In this document: piece after piece, positions 1 to 9,138 of the stretch
How the letters are laid out: each line of letters opens with the position of its first letter
How positions within the stretch are numbered: position 1 is the first letter of the stretch
NCBI GenBank assembly: GCA_016713105.1
Contig: JADJPS010000001.1
Coordinates: forward strand, 496,001-560,000
DNA: 64,000 nucleotides
Direction of reading: 5' to 3'
From: Devosia sp.
Lineage (GTDB): Bacteria > Pseudomonadota > Alphaproteobacteria > Rhizobiales > Devosiaceae
The notes under the pieces: generated by a model
Told to the model about the DNA's origin: nothing
Seen by the model: only the letters and a program-made list of their open reading frames with translations
The model's database searches: none
Position numbers and translations under genes: made by a program

Positions 1-2364
1 ATCGAAGTCGGGCCGCGCTGGGTCGACAGCGTCGGCATGTCGCCGGAGGAGGCCCTCGGGCAGGGCTGGATCAGCGCCCTGCATCCGGACGATGTGCCGG
101 GGACCCTGGCGCGGTGGACGCATTCGCTGGCAACCGGCGCACCGGTTGACGTCGAGTACCGGGTGCGCCTGAAGACTGGCGATTACCGGTGGATGCGGGC
201 CCGCGCCGCCGCGCGGCGCGACGCCGAGGGGCGGATCATCCGCTGGTACGGCACGCTGGAGGACATCCACGAGAGGCGGCTGGTCGAGGCTGCCCTGAGG
301 GACAGCGAGGAGTTCTCCCGATCCATCCTCGAGGCAAGTGCGGTTGCCATCGAAGTGCTCGATGCCGAGGGGCGGCTTATCTTCATCAACGGCCCCGGCA
401 TACGGATCATGGAGGTGGACGATCCTGCCGCAATCGCCGGCAGGCCCTTCACCAGCTTCTGGCCGGACGACGTTGCGCCGGCGGTGCAGGGCGCCATCCA
501 GCTGGCGCTGCGCGGCGATGCCACCCGGCAGACGCTGTTCGGCCCGACCGCCAGGGGCGCGCCGCGCTGGTGGGACCTGTCGCTGTCTCCAATCCTCGAC
601 GGGGACGGGCGGGTGCAGCGGGTCCTCGCCCTGTCGCGCGACGTGACCGAGGCCAAGCGCAACGAGGTTGAGGTCGGCGCCGCCGCCCGCCGCCTCGCCA
701 ACGTGCTCGAAAGCACCATGGACAGTGTCATCAGCATCGATGCCGAGTGGCGGGTCACCTACATGAACCGCCGCGCCATGTCGGTGTTTCGCGACTCGCA
801 GGTCCCCTTCATCGGCCGCGACATCCGCGAGCTGTTCGATCCGGTGGAGGCCGAGCCCTTTTTCGTCCGCTATCGGCAGGCGCTGGAGGAGCAGCGCTCG
901 ATCGCCTTCGAGGACTATCTGCCGAGCGCCGGGGCATGGTTCGAGGTCCAGGCCTATGGCAGTTCCGCCGGTCTGATCATCTTCTTCCGCGACGTCACCG
1001 AGCGCCGACTGGCGCAGGAGCAGATCGCCCACCTCGCCCGGCACGATGCGCTCACCGGACTGCCCAATCGCGTGCAGTTCCACGAACGGCTGGGAAGCGC
1101 GCTGCACGAGTTGCGCGCCGGCGGACACCTCGCCGTGTTCGCGCTCGATCTCGATGATTTCAAGCTGATCAACGACACCATGGGTCATCGGGCCGGCGAC
1201 GTGCTGCTGACGCAGGTCGCCGAGCGGGTGCGCCGGACTGTCGGGGACAATTGCCTCGCCGCCCGCCTCGGCGGCGACGAGTTCGCCGTGCTGCTGAAAG
1301 TCGATCGGCCCGACCAGGCCGGCGCCGCGGCCCAGGCCCTGCTCGATGCCATCGGCATGCCATTCGACCTCGAGGGCGAGGAGGTGGCGATCGGAGCCAG
1401 CATCGGCATCGCCATCGCGCCGCGCGACGGGCGCGGCTCGGATGCCATCCTGCACTGCGCCGACCTGGCGCTTTACCGGGTGAAGGCCGACAAGGGCCGC
1501 GACTACCGCTTCTTCGAGCCGGAGATGGACCGGCAGTTGCGCGAGCGGCGAGAGATGAAGCGCGATCTGGCGCTGGCGCTGGCGCGGCAGGAACTGCACC
1601 TCGTCTACCAGCCGCAGATCGAGATCGGCAGCAACCTGCTGACCGGCTTCGAGGCCCTGCTGCGCTGGCAGTCGCCGACTCGCGGGCCGGTTGCACCGTC
1701 CGTCTTCATCCCGCTCGCCGAGGAGTCCGGCCTGATCGAGGATATCGGCGCCTTCGTTCTCGACGAGGCCTGTCGCGAGGCGGCCTGCTGGCCCGACGGC
1801 CTGTCGGTCGCCGTCAATCTCTCGCCCGCCCAGTTCCGCTCCAAGGCGGTCCTCGGGGCCGTCACGGCGGCACTGCAGCGCAGCCGCCTCGCGCCGGCCC
1901 GGCTCGAACTCGAGATCACCGAGTCGGTCCTGCTCGACGAAAGCACCGGCGCCATTGAGGAACTGCAGGCGCTGCACCAGGCCGGTGTCAGGGTCGCACT
2001 CGACGATTTCGGCACCGGCTATTCCTCGCTGAGCTATCTGCGCCGCTTCCCCTTCGACAAGATCAAGATTGACCGTTCGTTCGTCTCCGACCTGCCGCAG
2101 GCCGCCGACTCGGTCGCCATCGTGCGGGCCATCATCGGGCTCGGCCGCTCGATGCGCTCGCGCGTCACCGCCGAGGGCGTCGAGACCTTTGAACAACTGA
2201 TGTTCCTCGCCACCGAGGGATGTAACGAGGCGCAGGGCTACCTGTTCAGCCAGCCATTGCCGTCACGTCAGGCCCGCGTCCTCGCCCAGACCCGCAACGG
2301 GCTGGCCGACGAGCCCATGCGGGCCGCCCGGCAGCAGGGCGGAATGCCGCGAACCATTGGTTAA
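1..2364 (+). CDS. PAS-PAS-PAS-GGDEF-EAL cyclic-di-GMP signalling protein (5' partial)
   Basis: Sensor protein that probably makes and/or degrades cyclic-di-GMP. The reading frame is open from base 1, so the true start lies upstream. About 787 residues are visible: three PAS segments (roughly residues 1-85, 95-215 and 225-335), a GGDEF domain (345-500) with an intact GGDEF motif at bases 1270-1284, and an EAL domain (515-765) with EAL at 1651-1659. The EAL residues usually needed for catalysis are visible (NLSPAQF, EITES, DDFGTGYSS, AEGVET, QGY), so phosphodiesterase activity is likely. The inhibitory RxxD site normally five residues before GGDEF is absent (GDNC in its place), so product inhibition of a cyclase activity is not expected. 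No membrane segment is visible in this part. Confidence 0.93.
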   Translation: MEVGPRWVDSVGMSPEEALGQGWISALHPDDVPGTLARWTHSLATGAPVDVEYRVRLKTGDYRWMRARAAARRDAEGRIIRWYGTLEDIHERRLVEAALRDSEEFSRSILEASAVAIEVLDAEGRLIFINGPGIRIMEVDDPAAIAGRPFTSFWPDDVAPAVQGAIQLALRGDATRQTLFGPTARGAPRWWDLSLSPILDGDGRVQRVLALSRDVTEAKRNEVEVGAAARRLANVLESTMDSVISIDAEWRVTYMNRRAMSVFRDSQVPFIGRDIRELFDPVEAEPFFVRYRQALEEQRSIAFEDYLPSAGAWFEVQAYGSSAGLIIFFRDVTERRLAQEQIAHLARHDALTGLPNRVQFHERLGSALHELRAGGHLAVFALDLDDFKLINDTMGHRAGDVLLTQVAERVRRTVGDNCLAARLGGDEFAVLLKVDRPDQAGAAAQALLDAIGMPFDLEGEEVAIGASIGIAIAPRDGRGSDAILHCADLALYRVKADKGRDYRFFEPEMDRQLRERREMKRDLALALARQELHLVYQPQIEIGSNLLTGFEALLRWQSPTRGPVAPSVFIPLAEESGLIEDIGAFVLDEACREAACWPDGLSVAVNLSPAQFRSKAVLGAVTAALQRSRLAPARLELEITESVLLDESTGAIEELQALHQAGVRVALDDFGTGYSSLSYLRRFPFDKIKIDRSFVSDLPQAADSVAIVRAIIGLGRSMRSRVTAEGVETFEQLMFLATEGCNEAQGYLFSQPLPSRQARVLAQTRNGLADEPMRAARQQGGMPRTIG

Positions 2365-2409
2365 CCGGAGCGGGCTTAGCGTTCATTACCCGAATTTGAT
2401 GACGTTGCC

Positions 2410-3300
2410 ATGTTCGCAAAACAGTTGATAGCCACTGCATCGGACTCGTTCGCCCTGATCGAGCCGGATGCCTCGATCGTCGAGGCGGACCGGGCGCTGC
2501 AGCTCTATGAACAGCAGACCGGATACGGACAGTGGAAAGTGGTGTTTCCCGGCAGCGTCATCCTCTCCGACAGGGTGGCGCAGCTGTTCGGCCTGCCCCT
2601 CGGCGGCAGCGCCCTGCCGTTGCAGGACATGGTCAAGGCGTATCACCCCGAGGATCGCGGCAAGCTCCTGACACTGATCGCCCAGGCGCTCGAGGGCCGG
2701 CGTGGCTTCCACTGCCGGTTGCGGGTCGGTCGCGCCGACGGTCCCGTCCGCATGGTGGAGACCATCTCCGACCTCAGGGTCCGCGACGGCAAGGTGATCG
2801 AGCTCTTCGGCGCGAGCCGCGACGTCACCCACGACATGGAACGCGAACTGCAGATGCAGGGCCGTCTGCGCATCATCCAGGATCTCGTCGCCGACATGCC
2901 TTCGCCGGTGGCCATCGTCGACGACAGGCTCAGGGTCGTCGACTGCTCGGTGATGTGGCTCAAGGCGCACCGCTTCGTCGAGCGTCGCGAGGTCGTCGGC
3001 AAGACCCTGCAGCAGCTGTTCCCCGACCTGCCGACCGAATGCCGGGAGGAATACGAGCGGGCACTCAAGGGGCAGACGGTCAAGACCAAACGCAGCTACG
3101 TGAGCCCGACCAGCAATGCGCCGGTGGCGTTCAATACGGTGATGGTTCCCTGGTTCGTTACGGACCGCAAGGTCGGCGGCTTCACCATCGTCATCGGCTG
3201 GTCCGAGATCGCCGTCACCAAGGCCGGCGCGACGCCGGAGCCCGCAGCCGACCAGAATTTCGACGGCTCCCTGCTCGACATGCTGAATTCGGTGATCTGA
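2410..3300 (+). CDS. PAS-domain protein without an output domain
   Basis: A 296-residue protein with two PAS-like segments (roughly 30-145 and 155-285). The first ends in a PAC-like stretch (FGASRDVTHDMER); the second begins LVADMPSPVAIVDDRLRVVD. No kinase, cyclase or DNA-binding domain follows, so it may be a ligand-sensing partner of another protein. It lies 45 bp downstream of the GGDEF-EAL gene on the same strand and the two may be co-transcribed, which would place it in the same signalling circuit. The start ATG is the first in frame; no strong ribosome-binding site precedes it. Function is otherwise unknown. Confidence 0.8.
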   Translation: MFAKQLIATASDSFALIEPDASIVEADRALQLYEQQTGYGQWKVVFPGSVILSDRVAQLFGLPLGGSALPLQDMVKAYHPEDRGKLLTLIAQALEGRRGFHCRLRVGRADGPVRMVETISDLRVRDGKVIELFGASRDVTHDMERELQMQGRLRIIQDLVADMPSPVAIVDDRLRVVDCSVMWLKAHRFVERREVVGKTLQQLFPDLPTECREEYERALKGQTVKTKRSYVSPTSNAPVAFNTVMVPWFVTDRKVGGFTIVIGWSEIAVTKAGATPEPAADQNFDGSLLDMLNSVI

Positions 3301-3340
3301 CCGGCTTGTCGCAGCGCCTGAACTGGCCGATGTAGCGGTC

Positions 3341-5785
3341 ATGGCGCACCAGCCCCTGCCCATCGACGACGTCCTGCCGGCCCTGCATGAGGCGCTGGCG
3401 CAGCACCGGTTTGCCGTCCTCGTCGCCCCGCCCGGGGCCGGCAAGACGACGCGGGTGCCGTTGAGCCTGCTCGCCGCCCCCTGGCGTGGTGATGGCCGGA
3501 TCATCGTGCTCGAGCCGCGCCGCCTTGCCGCCCGCGCCGCCGCCCGCCGCATGGCGCAGAGCCTCGGCGAGGACCTCGGCGCGACCGTCGGCTATCGGAT
3601 CCGGCTCGATGCGCGGGTCTCGTCCCGCACCCGCATCGAGGTGGTGACCGAGGGCGTGTTCACCCGCATGCTGCTCGATGATCCCGAACTGGCCGGGATT
3701 GCGGCCGTGCTCTTCGACGAGTTCCACGAACGCAGCCTCGATGCCGACCTGGGGCTGGCGCTCGCCCTCGATGCCGCCGACCTCAGGGACGACCTGCGCC
3801 TGCTGGTGATGTCGGCGACGATCGATGGGGCGCGCGTCGGCCGGCTGCTGGGCGCGGCTCCCCTGATCGAGAGCGAGGGCCGCGCCTTTCCGGTCGAGAC
3901 CCGCTACCGCGACCACGATCCGGCGCTGCGGCTCGAGGATCAGGTCGTGGCGGCGGCGCTCGAGGCGTTGCGCGCCGAGCCCGGCTCGATGCTGGTGTTT
4001 CTGCCCGGCCAGGCCGAGATCACGCGTGTCGCTGAACGGCTCGAAGGGCGGGTTGGGCCCGACACCGACATCGCCCCCCTTTACGGCCAGCTCTCCCCGG
4101 AGGCGCAGGACATGGCCGTTCTGCCGGCGCGGCCCGGTCGTCGCAAGGTCGTGCTCGCCACCCCGATCGCCGAAACCTCGCTGACCATCGAGGGTATCCG
4201 CGTGGTCGTTGATTCGGGCTTCCGCCGCGCCCCCGCCTACGAGCCGGCGACCGGGCTCACCGTGCTCGAGACCCGCCGCGTCTCGCGCGCTTCGGCCGAT
4301 CAGCGCCGCGGCCGCGCCGGCCGCACCGGTCCAGGCGTCTGCTACCGGCTCTGGAACGAGGGCCAGAACGCGGCACTTGCTCCCTTCGATGCGCCGGAGA
4401 TGCTCGAGGCCGACCTGTCGGGCCTCGCCCTCGATCTGGCCGGCTGGGGCGTGTCCGACCCGGCCCTGCTGCGCTTTCTCGACCCCCCGCCGGCTGCGGC
4501 CTGGAGCGAGGCGCTGGCCTTGCTCGAGGGTCTCGGGGCCGTCGACGGCACGGGCCGGATCACGGCGGCGGGGCGGGCCCTGGCCCGTCTGCCGCTCCAC
4601 CCGCGGCTTGCTCACATGGTGCACGCCGCGGCTGCCGAGGATGATGCACTCACCGCCGCCGAACTTGCCGTGCTGCTTGGAGAGCGTGGCCTCGGCGGTG
4701 ACGATCTCGACCTCGCGCACCGGCTCGACCGCTTTCGTCGCGATCGCTCCCGGCGCGCCGAGGAGGCGCGCGGTCTCGCCCGCCGCTGGGCCGGCTTGGT
4801 CGGCAATGCCGGCTCCGGCGGTGATCCGGGCCGCCATCTCGCCCGCGCCTATCCCGACCGGGTGGCGCAGGCCGCCGGGGCGCGCGGCCGCTTCCGCCTC
4901 GCCAATGGCCGCGGCGCCAGCCTCGAGGCGACCGAGGCGCTCGCCGCGGCACCCTATCTCGTCGTCGCCGATCTCAGCGGGGCCGCCGCAACCGGGCGCA
5001 TCCGCGCTGCAGCCTCGATCCGGCGCGAGGACATCGAGGACCTCTTCGCCGATCGGATCGTCGAGGAGACGACGCTGAGCTTCGATCCTGCCTCGAAGTC
5101 GGTCCGCGCCCGCCGCTTGCGTCGCCTGGGGGCGCTGCGCCTCGAGGCGACCCCCATCGCGCTCACGGACGCCGAGGCGGCTGCACGGGTGCTCGCCGAG
5201 GGCATCGCCGAAACCGGGATCGCGCAGCTCCCCTGGAGCAGGGAGCAGCAGGCGCTCCGGGCTCGCTCATCCTATCTCAGGGCGACGATCGGGGAGGACT
5301 GGCCTGACCTGTCGGACACCGCCCTTGCTGCCGATGTGCTGTGGCTCGCACCGCACCTCGTCGGTCGGGCGGCTCTCTCCGAAATCACCGCCGAGGACCT
5401 GGGCGGCGCCCTCGATACGCTGTTGCCCTGGTCGCGCCGGCAGGAGATCGAGCGTCTGCTTCCCAGCCATTTCGATGCCCCCTCGGGGTCGCGCCTCCCC
5501 ATCGACTACGCCGCCGGGAATGGCCCGGCGCTCGAGGTCCGCGTGCAGGAGCTGTTCGGGCTCGATCGCCATCCTTCGGTCGCCGGGGGCAGGGTGCCGC
5601 TGCTCCTCGTCCTGCTCTCGCCGGCGCATCGGCCGATCCAGACGACGCGCGACCTGCCCGGCTTCTGGCGCGGCAGCTGGAAAGACGTGGCCAGGGACCT
5701 GCGCGGCAGATATCCGCGTCACTTCTGGCCGGAGGATCCGCTCAACGCCGCCGCCACCGCCCGTGCCAAGCCGCGCGGCACCTGA
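3341..5785 (+). CDS. hrpB: ATP-dependent RNA helicase HrpB
   Basis: DExH-box helicase of the HrpB family, 814 residues, a normal length. Visible motifs in order: Walker A (PPGAGKTTRVPL, about residue 30), DEFHERSLDAD (motif II, about 127), MSAT (motif III, about 158), and QRRGRAGRTGPG (motif VI, about 325). The helicase-associated HA2 region and an HrpB C-terminal domain follow. Its physiological role is poorly defined in most bacteria; RNA or ribonucleoprotein remodelling is the family expectation. It stands alone and converges with the cupin gene, whose stop lies 19 bp beyond. The ribosome-binding site is weak. Confidence 0.95.
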   Translation: MAHQPLPIDDVLPALHEALAQHRFAVLVAPPGAGKTTRVPLSLLAAPWRGDGRIIVLEPRRLAARAAARRMAQSLGEDLGATVGYRIRLDARVSSRTRIEVVTEGVFTRMLLDDPELAGIAAVLFDEFHERSLDADLGLALALDAADLRDDLRLLVMSATIDGARVGRLLGAAPLIESEGRAFPVETRYRDHDPALRLEDQVVAAALEALRAEPGSMLVFLPGQAEITRVAERLEGRVGPDTDIAPLYGQLSPEAQDMAVLPARPGRRKVVLATPIAETSLTIEGIRVVVDSGFRRAPAYEPATGLTVLETRRVSRASADQRRGRAGRTGPGVCYRLWNEGQNAALAPFDAPEMLEADLSGLALDLAGWGVSDPALLRFLDPPPAAAWSEALALLEGLGAVDGTGRITAAGRALARLPLHPRLAHMVHAAAAEDDALTAAELAVLLGERGLGGDDLDLAHRLDRFRRDRSRRAEEARGLARRWAGLVGNAGSGGDPGRHLARAYPDRVAQAAGARGRFRLANGRGASLEATEALAAAPYLVVADLSGAAATGRIRAAASIRREDIEDLFADRIVEETTLSFDPASKSVRARRLRRLGALRLEATPIALTDAEAAARVLAEGIAETGIAQLPWSREQQALRARSSYLRATIGEDWPDLSDTALAADVLWLAPHLVGRAALSEITAEDLGGALDTLLPWSRRQEIERLLPSHFDAPSGSRLPIDYAAGNGPALEVRVQELFGLDRHPSVAGGRVPLLLVLLSPAHRPIQTTRDLPGFWRGSWKDVARDLRGRYPRHFWPEDPLNAAATARAKPRGT

Positions 5786-5804
5786 TCGGCGGACGTGCCG
5801 GCTC

Positions 5805-6215
5805 TCACTGCCCCCTGGGAATGATCCGGAAATCCGGCAGCTCGCGCAGCACCAGTTCCGGCCCGGCCGGCGAGTAGACCACGAACAGCTGCATCGGGGC
5901 TGTGCCGGTATTGAGCGTCGAGTGGAACCGGCTCTCCGGCACGAACACCGTGCAGCCCGGCCCGACCGTCCGGACTTCCGGCACGCCGTCGGGCGTCTCC
6001 ACCATCTGCTCGCCCTCGCCCGAAATCACGAAGATGATCTCCTCGGCGCCGGGGTGATTGTGCCGCGCATGGCCCTGGCCGGGCGGCAGGTCGACCACGC
6101 CGCCGGAGAACTTCTGCGCTCCGTTCACCTCCGGCGCCACCGTCAGTGCCAGCCGCCCCCAGTCGAACCCGAAGGCGCTGACGTCGCGCGGATAGACGAA
6201 ATTGTTCTCGCTCAT
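5805..6215 (-). CDS. Cupin-domain protein
   Basis: A 136-residue single-domain cupin. The conserved metal-binding cupin motif is visible around residues 50-75 (HNHPGAEEIIFVISGEG, with the typical His, His and Glu), and the second motif around FHSTLNTG. Cupins of this size are often dioxygenases, isomerases or sugar sensors, and the substrate cannot be told from sequence. The start is supported by a strong Shine-Dalgarno sequence (GGAGG, 6-7 bases before ATG). It is downstream of the PEP-hydrolase-like gene on the same strand, but a heptamer repeat hairpin separates them. Confidence 0.88.
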   Translation of the reverse strand: MSENNFVYPRDVSAFGFDWGRLALTVAPEVNGAQKFSGGVVDLPPGQGHARHNHPGAEEIIFVISGEGEQMVETPDGVPEVRTVGPGCTVFVPESRFHSTLNTGTAPMQLFVVYSPAGPELVLRELPDFRIIPRGQ

Positions 6216-6231
6216 GTGTGTCCTCCGGGGG

Positions 6232-6320
6232 AATGGTCAATGGTCAATGGTGAATGGAAGCAGGCAGGAAGGGTGCTGCGTGCCCATTCACCATTCACCA
6301 TTCACCATTCACCACTCACC
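6232..6320. repeat. Inverted heptamer tandem repeat (ATGGTCA/ATGGTGA versus ATTCACC)
   Basis: Bases 6232-6257 carry tandem copies of an AATGGTC/AATGGTG unit, and bases 6282-6320 carry about five copies of the complementary CATTCAC unit. RNA or single-stranded DNA could fold into a long, slippable hairpin with a 24-base loop. The right arm includes the stop codon of the gene ending at 6316, and the left arm lies just upstream of the cupin ribosome-binding site. Confidence 0.85.
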
Positions 6321-7146
6321 TCTTCAGTCCCTTGAATCCCTCCACCTGCGCCTTGATCGCCACCTCCACCGGCAGCCGCTCCATCGAGCTGGCGCCATAG
6401 AACCCGTGGCAGCCCCTGACCCGATCGAGGATGAAGCGCGCATCGTCCGGCATGGCGATCGGACCGCCGTGGCAGAGCACGATCACGTCGTCGCGCACCC
6501 CCCGTGCCGCCGCCGCGATGGCCTCGATCTCGCCGGCGCAGGCCTCGAGCGACTTCGCCGCCTTCGCGCCGATGGCGCCGCCGGTGGTCACGCCCATGTG
6601 CGCCACGATGATGTCGGCGCCGGCCCGCGTCATCGCTGCGGCCTCGTCGGGGTTGAACACATAGGGCGTGGTGAGCAGGTCCTGCCGGTGGGCCTCGGCG
6701 ATCATGTCGACCTCGAGCCCGTAGCCCATGCCGGTTTCCTCGAAGCTGACCCGCATCACGCCGTCGAACAGGCCGATGGTGGGGAAGTTCTGAACCCCGG
6801 AAAACCCCATGGCTTTCAGTTCGGCGAGGAATTGCGGCATCAGCACGAACGGGTCGGTGCCGTTCACTCCGGCAAGCACCGGCGTCCGCCTGACCACCGG
6901 CAGTACCTCGAGCGCCATCTCCTTGACGATCTCGTTGGCATTGCCATAGGCGAGCAGCCCCGCCGCCGAGCCGCGCCCGGCCATCCGGTAGCGCCCGGAA
7001 TTGTAGATGATGATCAGGTCGATGCCGCCTGCCTCCTCGGCCTTCGCCGAAATCCCAGTGCCGGCCCCGCCACCCACGATCGGCACGCCATGCGTGATCA
7101 TGTCATTGAATTTTTTGAGGATTTCGGCGCGAGCGATGGCAGCCAT
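6316..7146 (-). CDS. Phosphoenolpyruvate hydrolase-like TIM-barrel protein
   Basis: A 276-residue TIM-barrel protein of the family annotated as PEP hydrolase-like or TIM-barrel signal transduction protein (Pfam PF09370 by recognition). It begins MAAIARAEILKKF and has glycine-rich loops (VGGGAGTGIS, HMGVTTGGAIG). The start ATG is at 7146, two bases after the stop of the Tm-1-like gene, so the two are almost certainly co-translated. In other genomes the two domains occur as neighbours or fused, as in the plant Tm-1 resistance protein. The enzymatic reaction is not established. Its stop codon lies inside a heptamer repeat. Confidence 0.88.
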   Translation of the reverse strand: MAAIARAEILKKFNDMITHGVPIVGGGAGTGISAKAEEAGGIDLIIIYNSGRYRMAGRGSAAGLLAYGNANEIVKEMALEVLPVVRRTPVLAGVNGTDPFVLMPQFLAELKAMGFSGVQNFPTIGLFDGVMRVSFEETGMGYGLEVDMIAEAHRQDLLTTPYVFNPDEAAAMTRAGADIIVAHMGVTTGGAIGAKAAKSLEACAGEIEAIAAAARGVRDDVIVLCHGGPIAMPDDARFILDRVRGCHGFYGASSMERLPVEVAIKAQVEGFKGLKR

Positions 7147-7148
7147 GT

Positions 7149-8339
7149 TCACTCCCTGGCGGTGATCTCGCGATAGGCGGCCACCGCGGCGGCCGCGAAT
7201 GCGGTGTCGTTGATGTGGTGCGGCACGCGGATCAGCTTGCGCTGTGCCGTCCACTGCACGGTTTCCTCGATCGCCTCGAACAGCGCCCGGTCGGCTTCCG
7301 GGTCCCGAAAGGTACCGCCTTCGCAGTCGAGCGCCGAGACGCCCTTCTCCGGGATCAGGATGCGTATCGGCCCGTCGCAGCGATTGAGCTTGCCCCCGAT
7401 CCATTCGCCGATCGCCCGGTTCTCCCCGGGCGTGGTGCGCATCAGCGTCACATTGGCGTTGTGCTGGTAGAACAGCCGGTCGCGGTAGCGCTCCGGCACC
7501 GTGTCGCGGGCCCAGAAATTGATCATGTCGCAGGCCCCGAGCGAGCCGACATAGGGCACCCCGGTCCGCGCGATGCAGTCGAGCCGATCCGGACCCGCCG
7601 GCAGCACCCCGCCGAACAGGTAGTCGGCGATCTCGGTGGTGGTGATGTCGATCACGGCGCTGAGGAGGCCGGAATCGACCAGCATCTCCATGGTCCTGCC
7701 GCCGGTGCCCGTGGCATGGAAGACGACGGGCTCCACTGCCGTCCCGAGCAGCTCGACGATCTGGGTCACCGCCGCCGTCGTCACCCCGAACATGGTGAGC
7801 CCGATCGCCGGCTTGCCGCCCGCGATCGCGGGCGGATTGGCGCTCATCGCGGTGATTGCCTGCGCGGCGTTCTCGAGGATCACGCGGCTGATGCGGTTGA
7901 GCCCGGCCATGTCGGTGATCGAGGGCATCATCACGATGTCGGAAAGGCCGACATAGGGCCCCACATCCCCCGAGGCGAGGGTCGAGACCATCAGCTTGGG
8001 GACACCGATCGGCAGCTTCCGCATTCCGGCCGTGACGATCGACGTGCCGCCGCCGCCGCCGATGCCGACCATTCCCGCAATATCGTCGCGGCTTGCGGCA
8101 AAGGCCGCGAAGGCCTCCGCCATGGCCGCCACCGCCGGGCCGCGGTCCTTGCCGCTCCGCAGGCCGGGCGGCCCGAAACCGGCAACTGCCGCCGCCGGCA
8201 CATCCACCGGCACCGTGGCGTCCCGGATGCCGACATCGACGATGTGCGGGGTGCCGCCGGCGGCGCGGACGCGCTCGGCGAGAAACAGCAGTTCCTCGCC
8301 CTTGGTGTCGGCGGTGCCGACAACATAGATGCGCCGCAT
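7149..8339 (-). CDS. Tm-1-like ATP-binding domain protein (UPF0261)
   Basis: A 396-residue protein of the UPF0261/Tm-1-like ATP-binding family. The N-terminus (MRRIYVVGTADTKGEELLFL) and glycine-rich stretch (GIGGGGGTSIVTAGMRKLP) are characteristic. The start chosen (8339) removes an alanine/arginine-rich 5' extension and gives the usual family length. It heads a two-gene operon with the PEP-hydrolase-like gene and is divergent from a TetR regulator. The biochemical function is unknown; in plants the homologous protein binds ATP and inhibits a viral replicase, which says little about the bacterial role. Confidence 0.9.
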   Translation of the reverse strand: MRRIYVVGTADTKGEELLFLAERVRAAGGTPHIVDVGIRDATVPVDVPAAAVAGFGPPGLRSGKDRGPAVAAMAEAFAAFAASRDDIAGMVGIGGGGGTSIVTAGMRKLPIGVPKLMVSTLASGDVGPYVGLSDIVMMPSITDMAGLNRISRVILENAAQAITAMSANPPAIAGGKPAIGLTMFGVTTAAVTQIVELLGTAVEPVVFHATGTGGRTMEMLVDSGLLSAVIDITTTEIADYLFGGVLPAGPDRLDCIARTGVPYVGSLGACDMINFWARDTVPERYRDRLFYQHNANVTLMRTTPGENRAIGEWIGGKLNRCDGPIRILIPEKGVSALDCEGGTFRDPEADRALFEAIEETVQWTAQRKLIRVPHHINDTAFAAAAVAAYREITARE

Positions 8340-8401
8340 CACGTCCTCCCGCGCCCTAGCCTGGCGGTTGTCGCCGCCGCCCGGACGCCTCCCTCGCGGC
8401 C

Positions 8402-8430
8402 ATAAAAGCAGAGCAAAGCCGCCATTGCAA
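8402..8430 (-). promoter_or_regulatory. Candidate promoter of the Tm-1-like operon in the divergent intergenic region
   Basis: On the minus strand, TTGCAA (8425-8430) and TTTTAT (8402-8407) are spaced by 17 bases, resembling a sigma-70 promoter (4 of 6 matches each). Two direct GCAAAGC repeats (8413-8419 and 8427-8433) overlap it and could bind the divergent TetR regulator. No strong palindrome is visible. Confidence 0.4.
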
Positions 8431-8460
8431 AGCATTTTGAGATGTGCGTATCATTTCGAT

Positions 8461-9138
8461 ATGGAAGTCTCAGAACCAACGTTCGGATCGTCGACTGCCG
8501 AGGCGCGTGGGGCGCGGGCGCGAACCCGCAAGCTGATGCTCGAGACTGCGACCGCGCTGATGCAGCGCGGCGAGACCCCCTCCGTCAGTGCCGTCGCCGA
8601 GGCGGCCGAAGTCTCCCGCGCCACTGCCTACCGCTATTTTCCGAGCCAGGCAGCCCTGGTCCAGGCCGTCGTCGACGAGGGCCTCGGCCCGATCCTCGAC
8701 TGGACGTCGACCAGCACCGATGCCGAGGCGCGGGTGCTCGATCTGTTTGCACTGTCGATGCCGCGCATCCTCGAGTTCGAGGCGACCTTCAAGGCGGCGC
8801 TGAAGCTTTCGCTCGAGCAGTGGGCGCAGCGCCGGGCCGGCACGCTCGGGGCCGAGCCGCCGTTCAAGCGTGGCCACCGTGTCGAGTTGCTGCAAAAGGC
8901 CATCGCGCCGCTGCGCGAGAGCCTCACCGAGGCGCAGTTCCAGCGTCTCGCCAAGGCCCTGTCGCTGGTCTACGGGCTCGAGGTTCTGATCGTGCTCAAG
9001 GATCTGTGGGGCCTCGAGTTCGACGAGATTCGCGATGTCGCCAACTGGACGGCCACGGTGCTGGTCAGGGCCGCGATCGAGGAGTCCGCAGGAGGGAAAC
9101 GCGTGGGAAACGAAGTCGGGGCTGTCGTCCAGAACTAA
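8461..9138 (+). CDS. TetR/AcrR-family transcriptional regulator
   Basis: A 225-residue TetR-like repressor. The N-terminal helix-turn-helix is clear: the segment SAVAEAAEVSRATAYRYFPS (about residues 43-62) is the typical TetR recognition region. The C-terminal part is alpha-helical and should bind an unknown ligand. The start ATG at 8461 is chosen because the domain begins shortly after it; the frame also extends upstream. It is divergent from the Tm-1-like operon, with 121 bp between the two starts, so it probably controls that operon and itself. It could instead affect the sugar operon downstream. Confidence 0.9.
   Translation: MEVSEPTFGSSTAEARGARARTRKLMLETATALMQRGETPSVSAVAEAAEVSRATAYRYFPSQAALVQAVVDEGLGPILDWTSTSTDAEARVLDLFALSMPRILEFEATFKAALKLSLEQWAQRRAGTLGAEPPFKRGHRVELLQKAIAPLRESLTEAQFQRLAKALSLVYGLEVLIVLKDLWGLEFDEIRDVANWTATVLVRAAIEESAGGKRVGNEVGAVVQN

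Noticed and set aside
6232..6320. A CRISPR array
   Set aside because: The heptamer units are directly adjacent without spacers, and the array is inverted; no cas genes are present.
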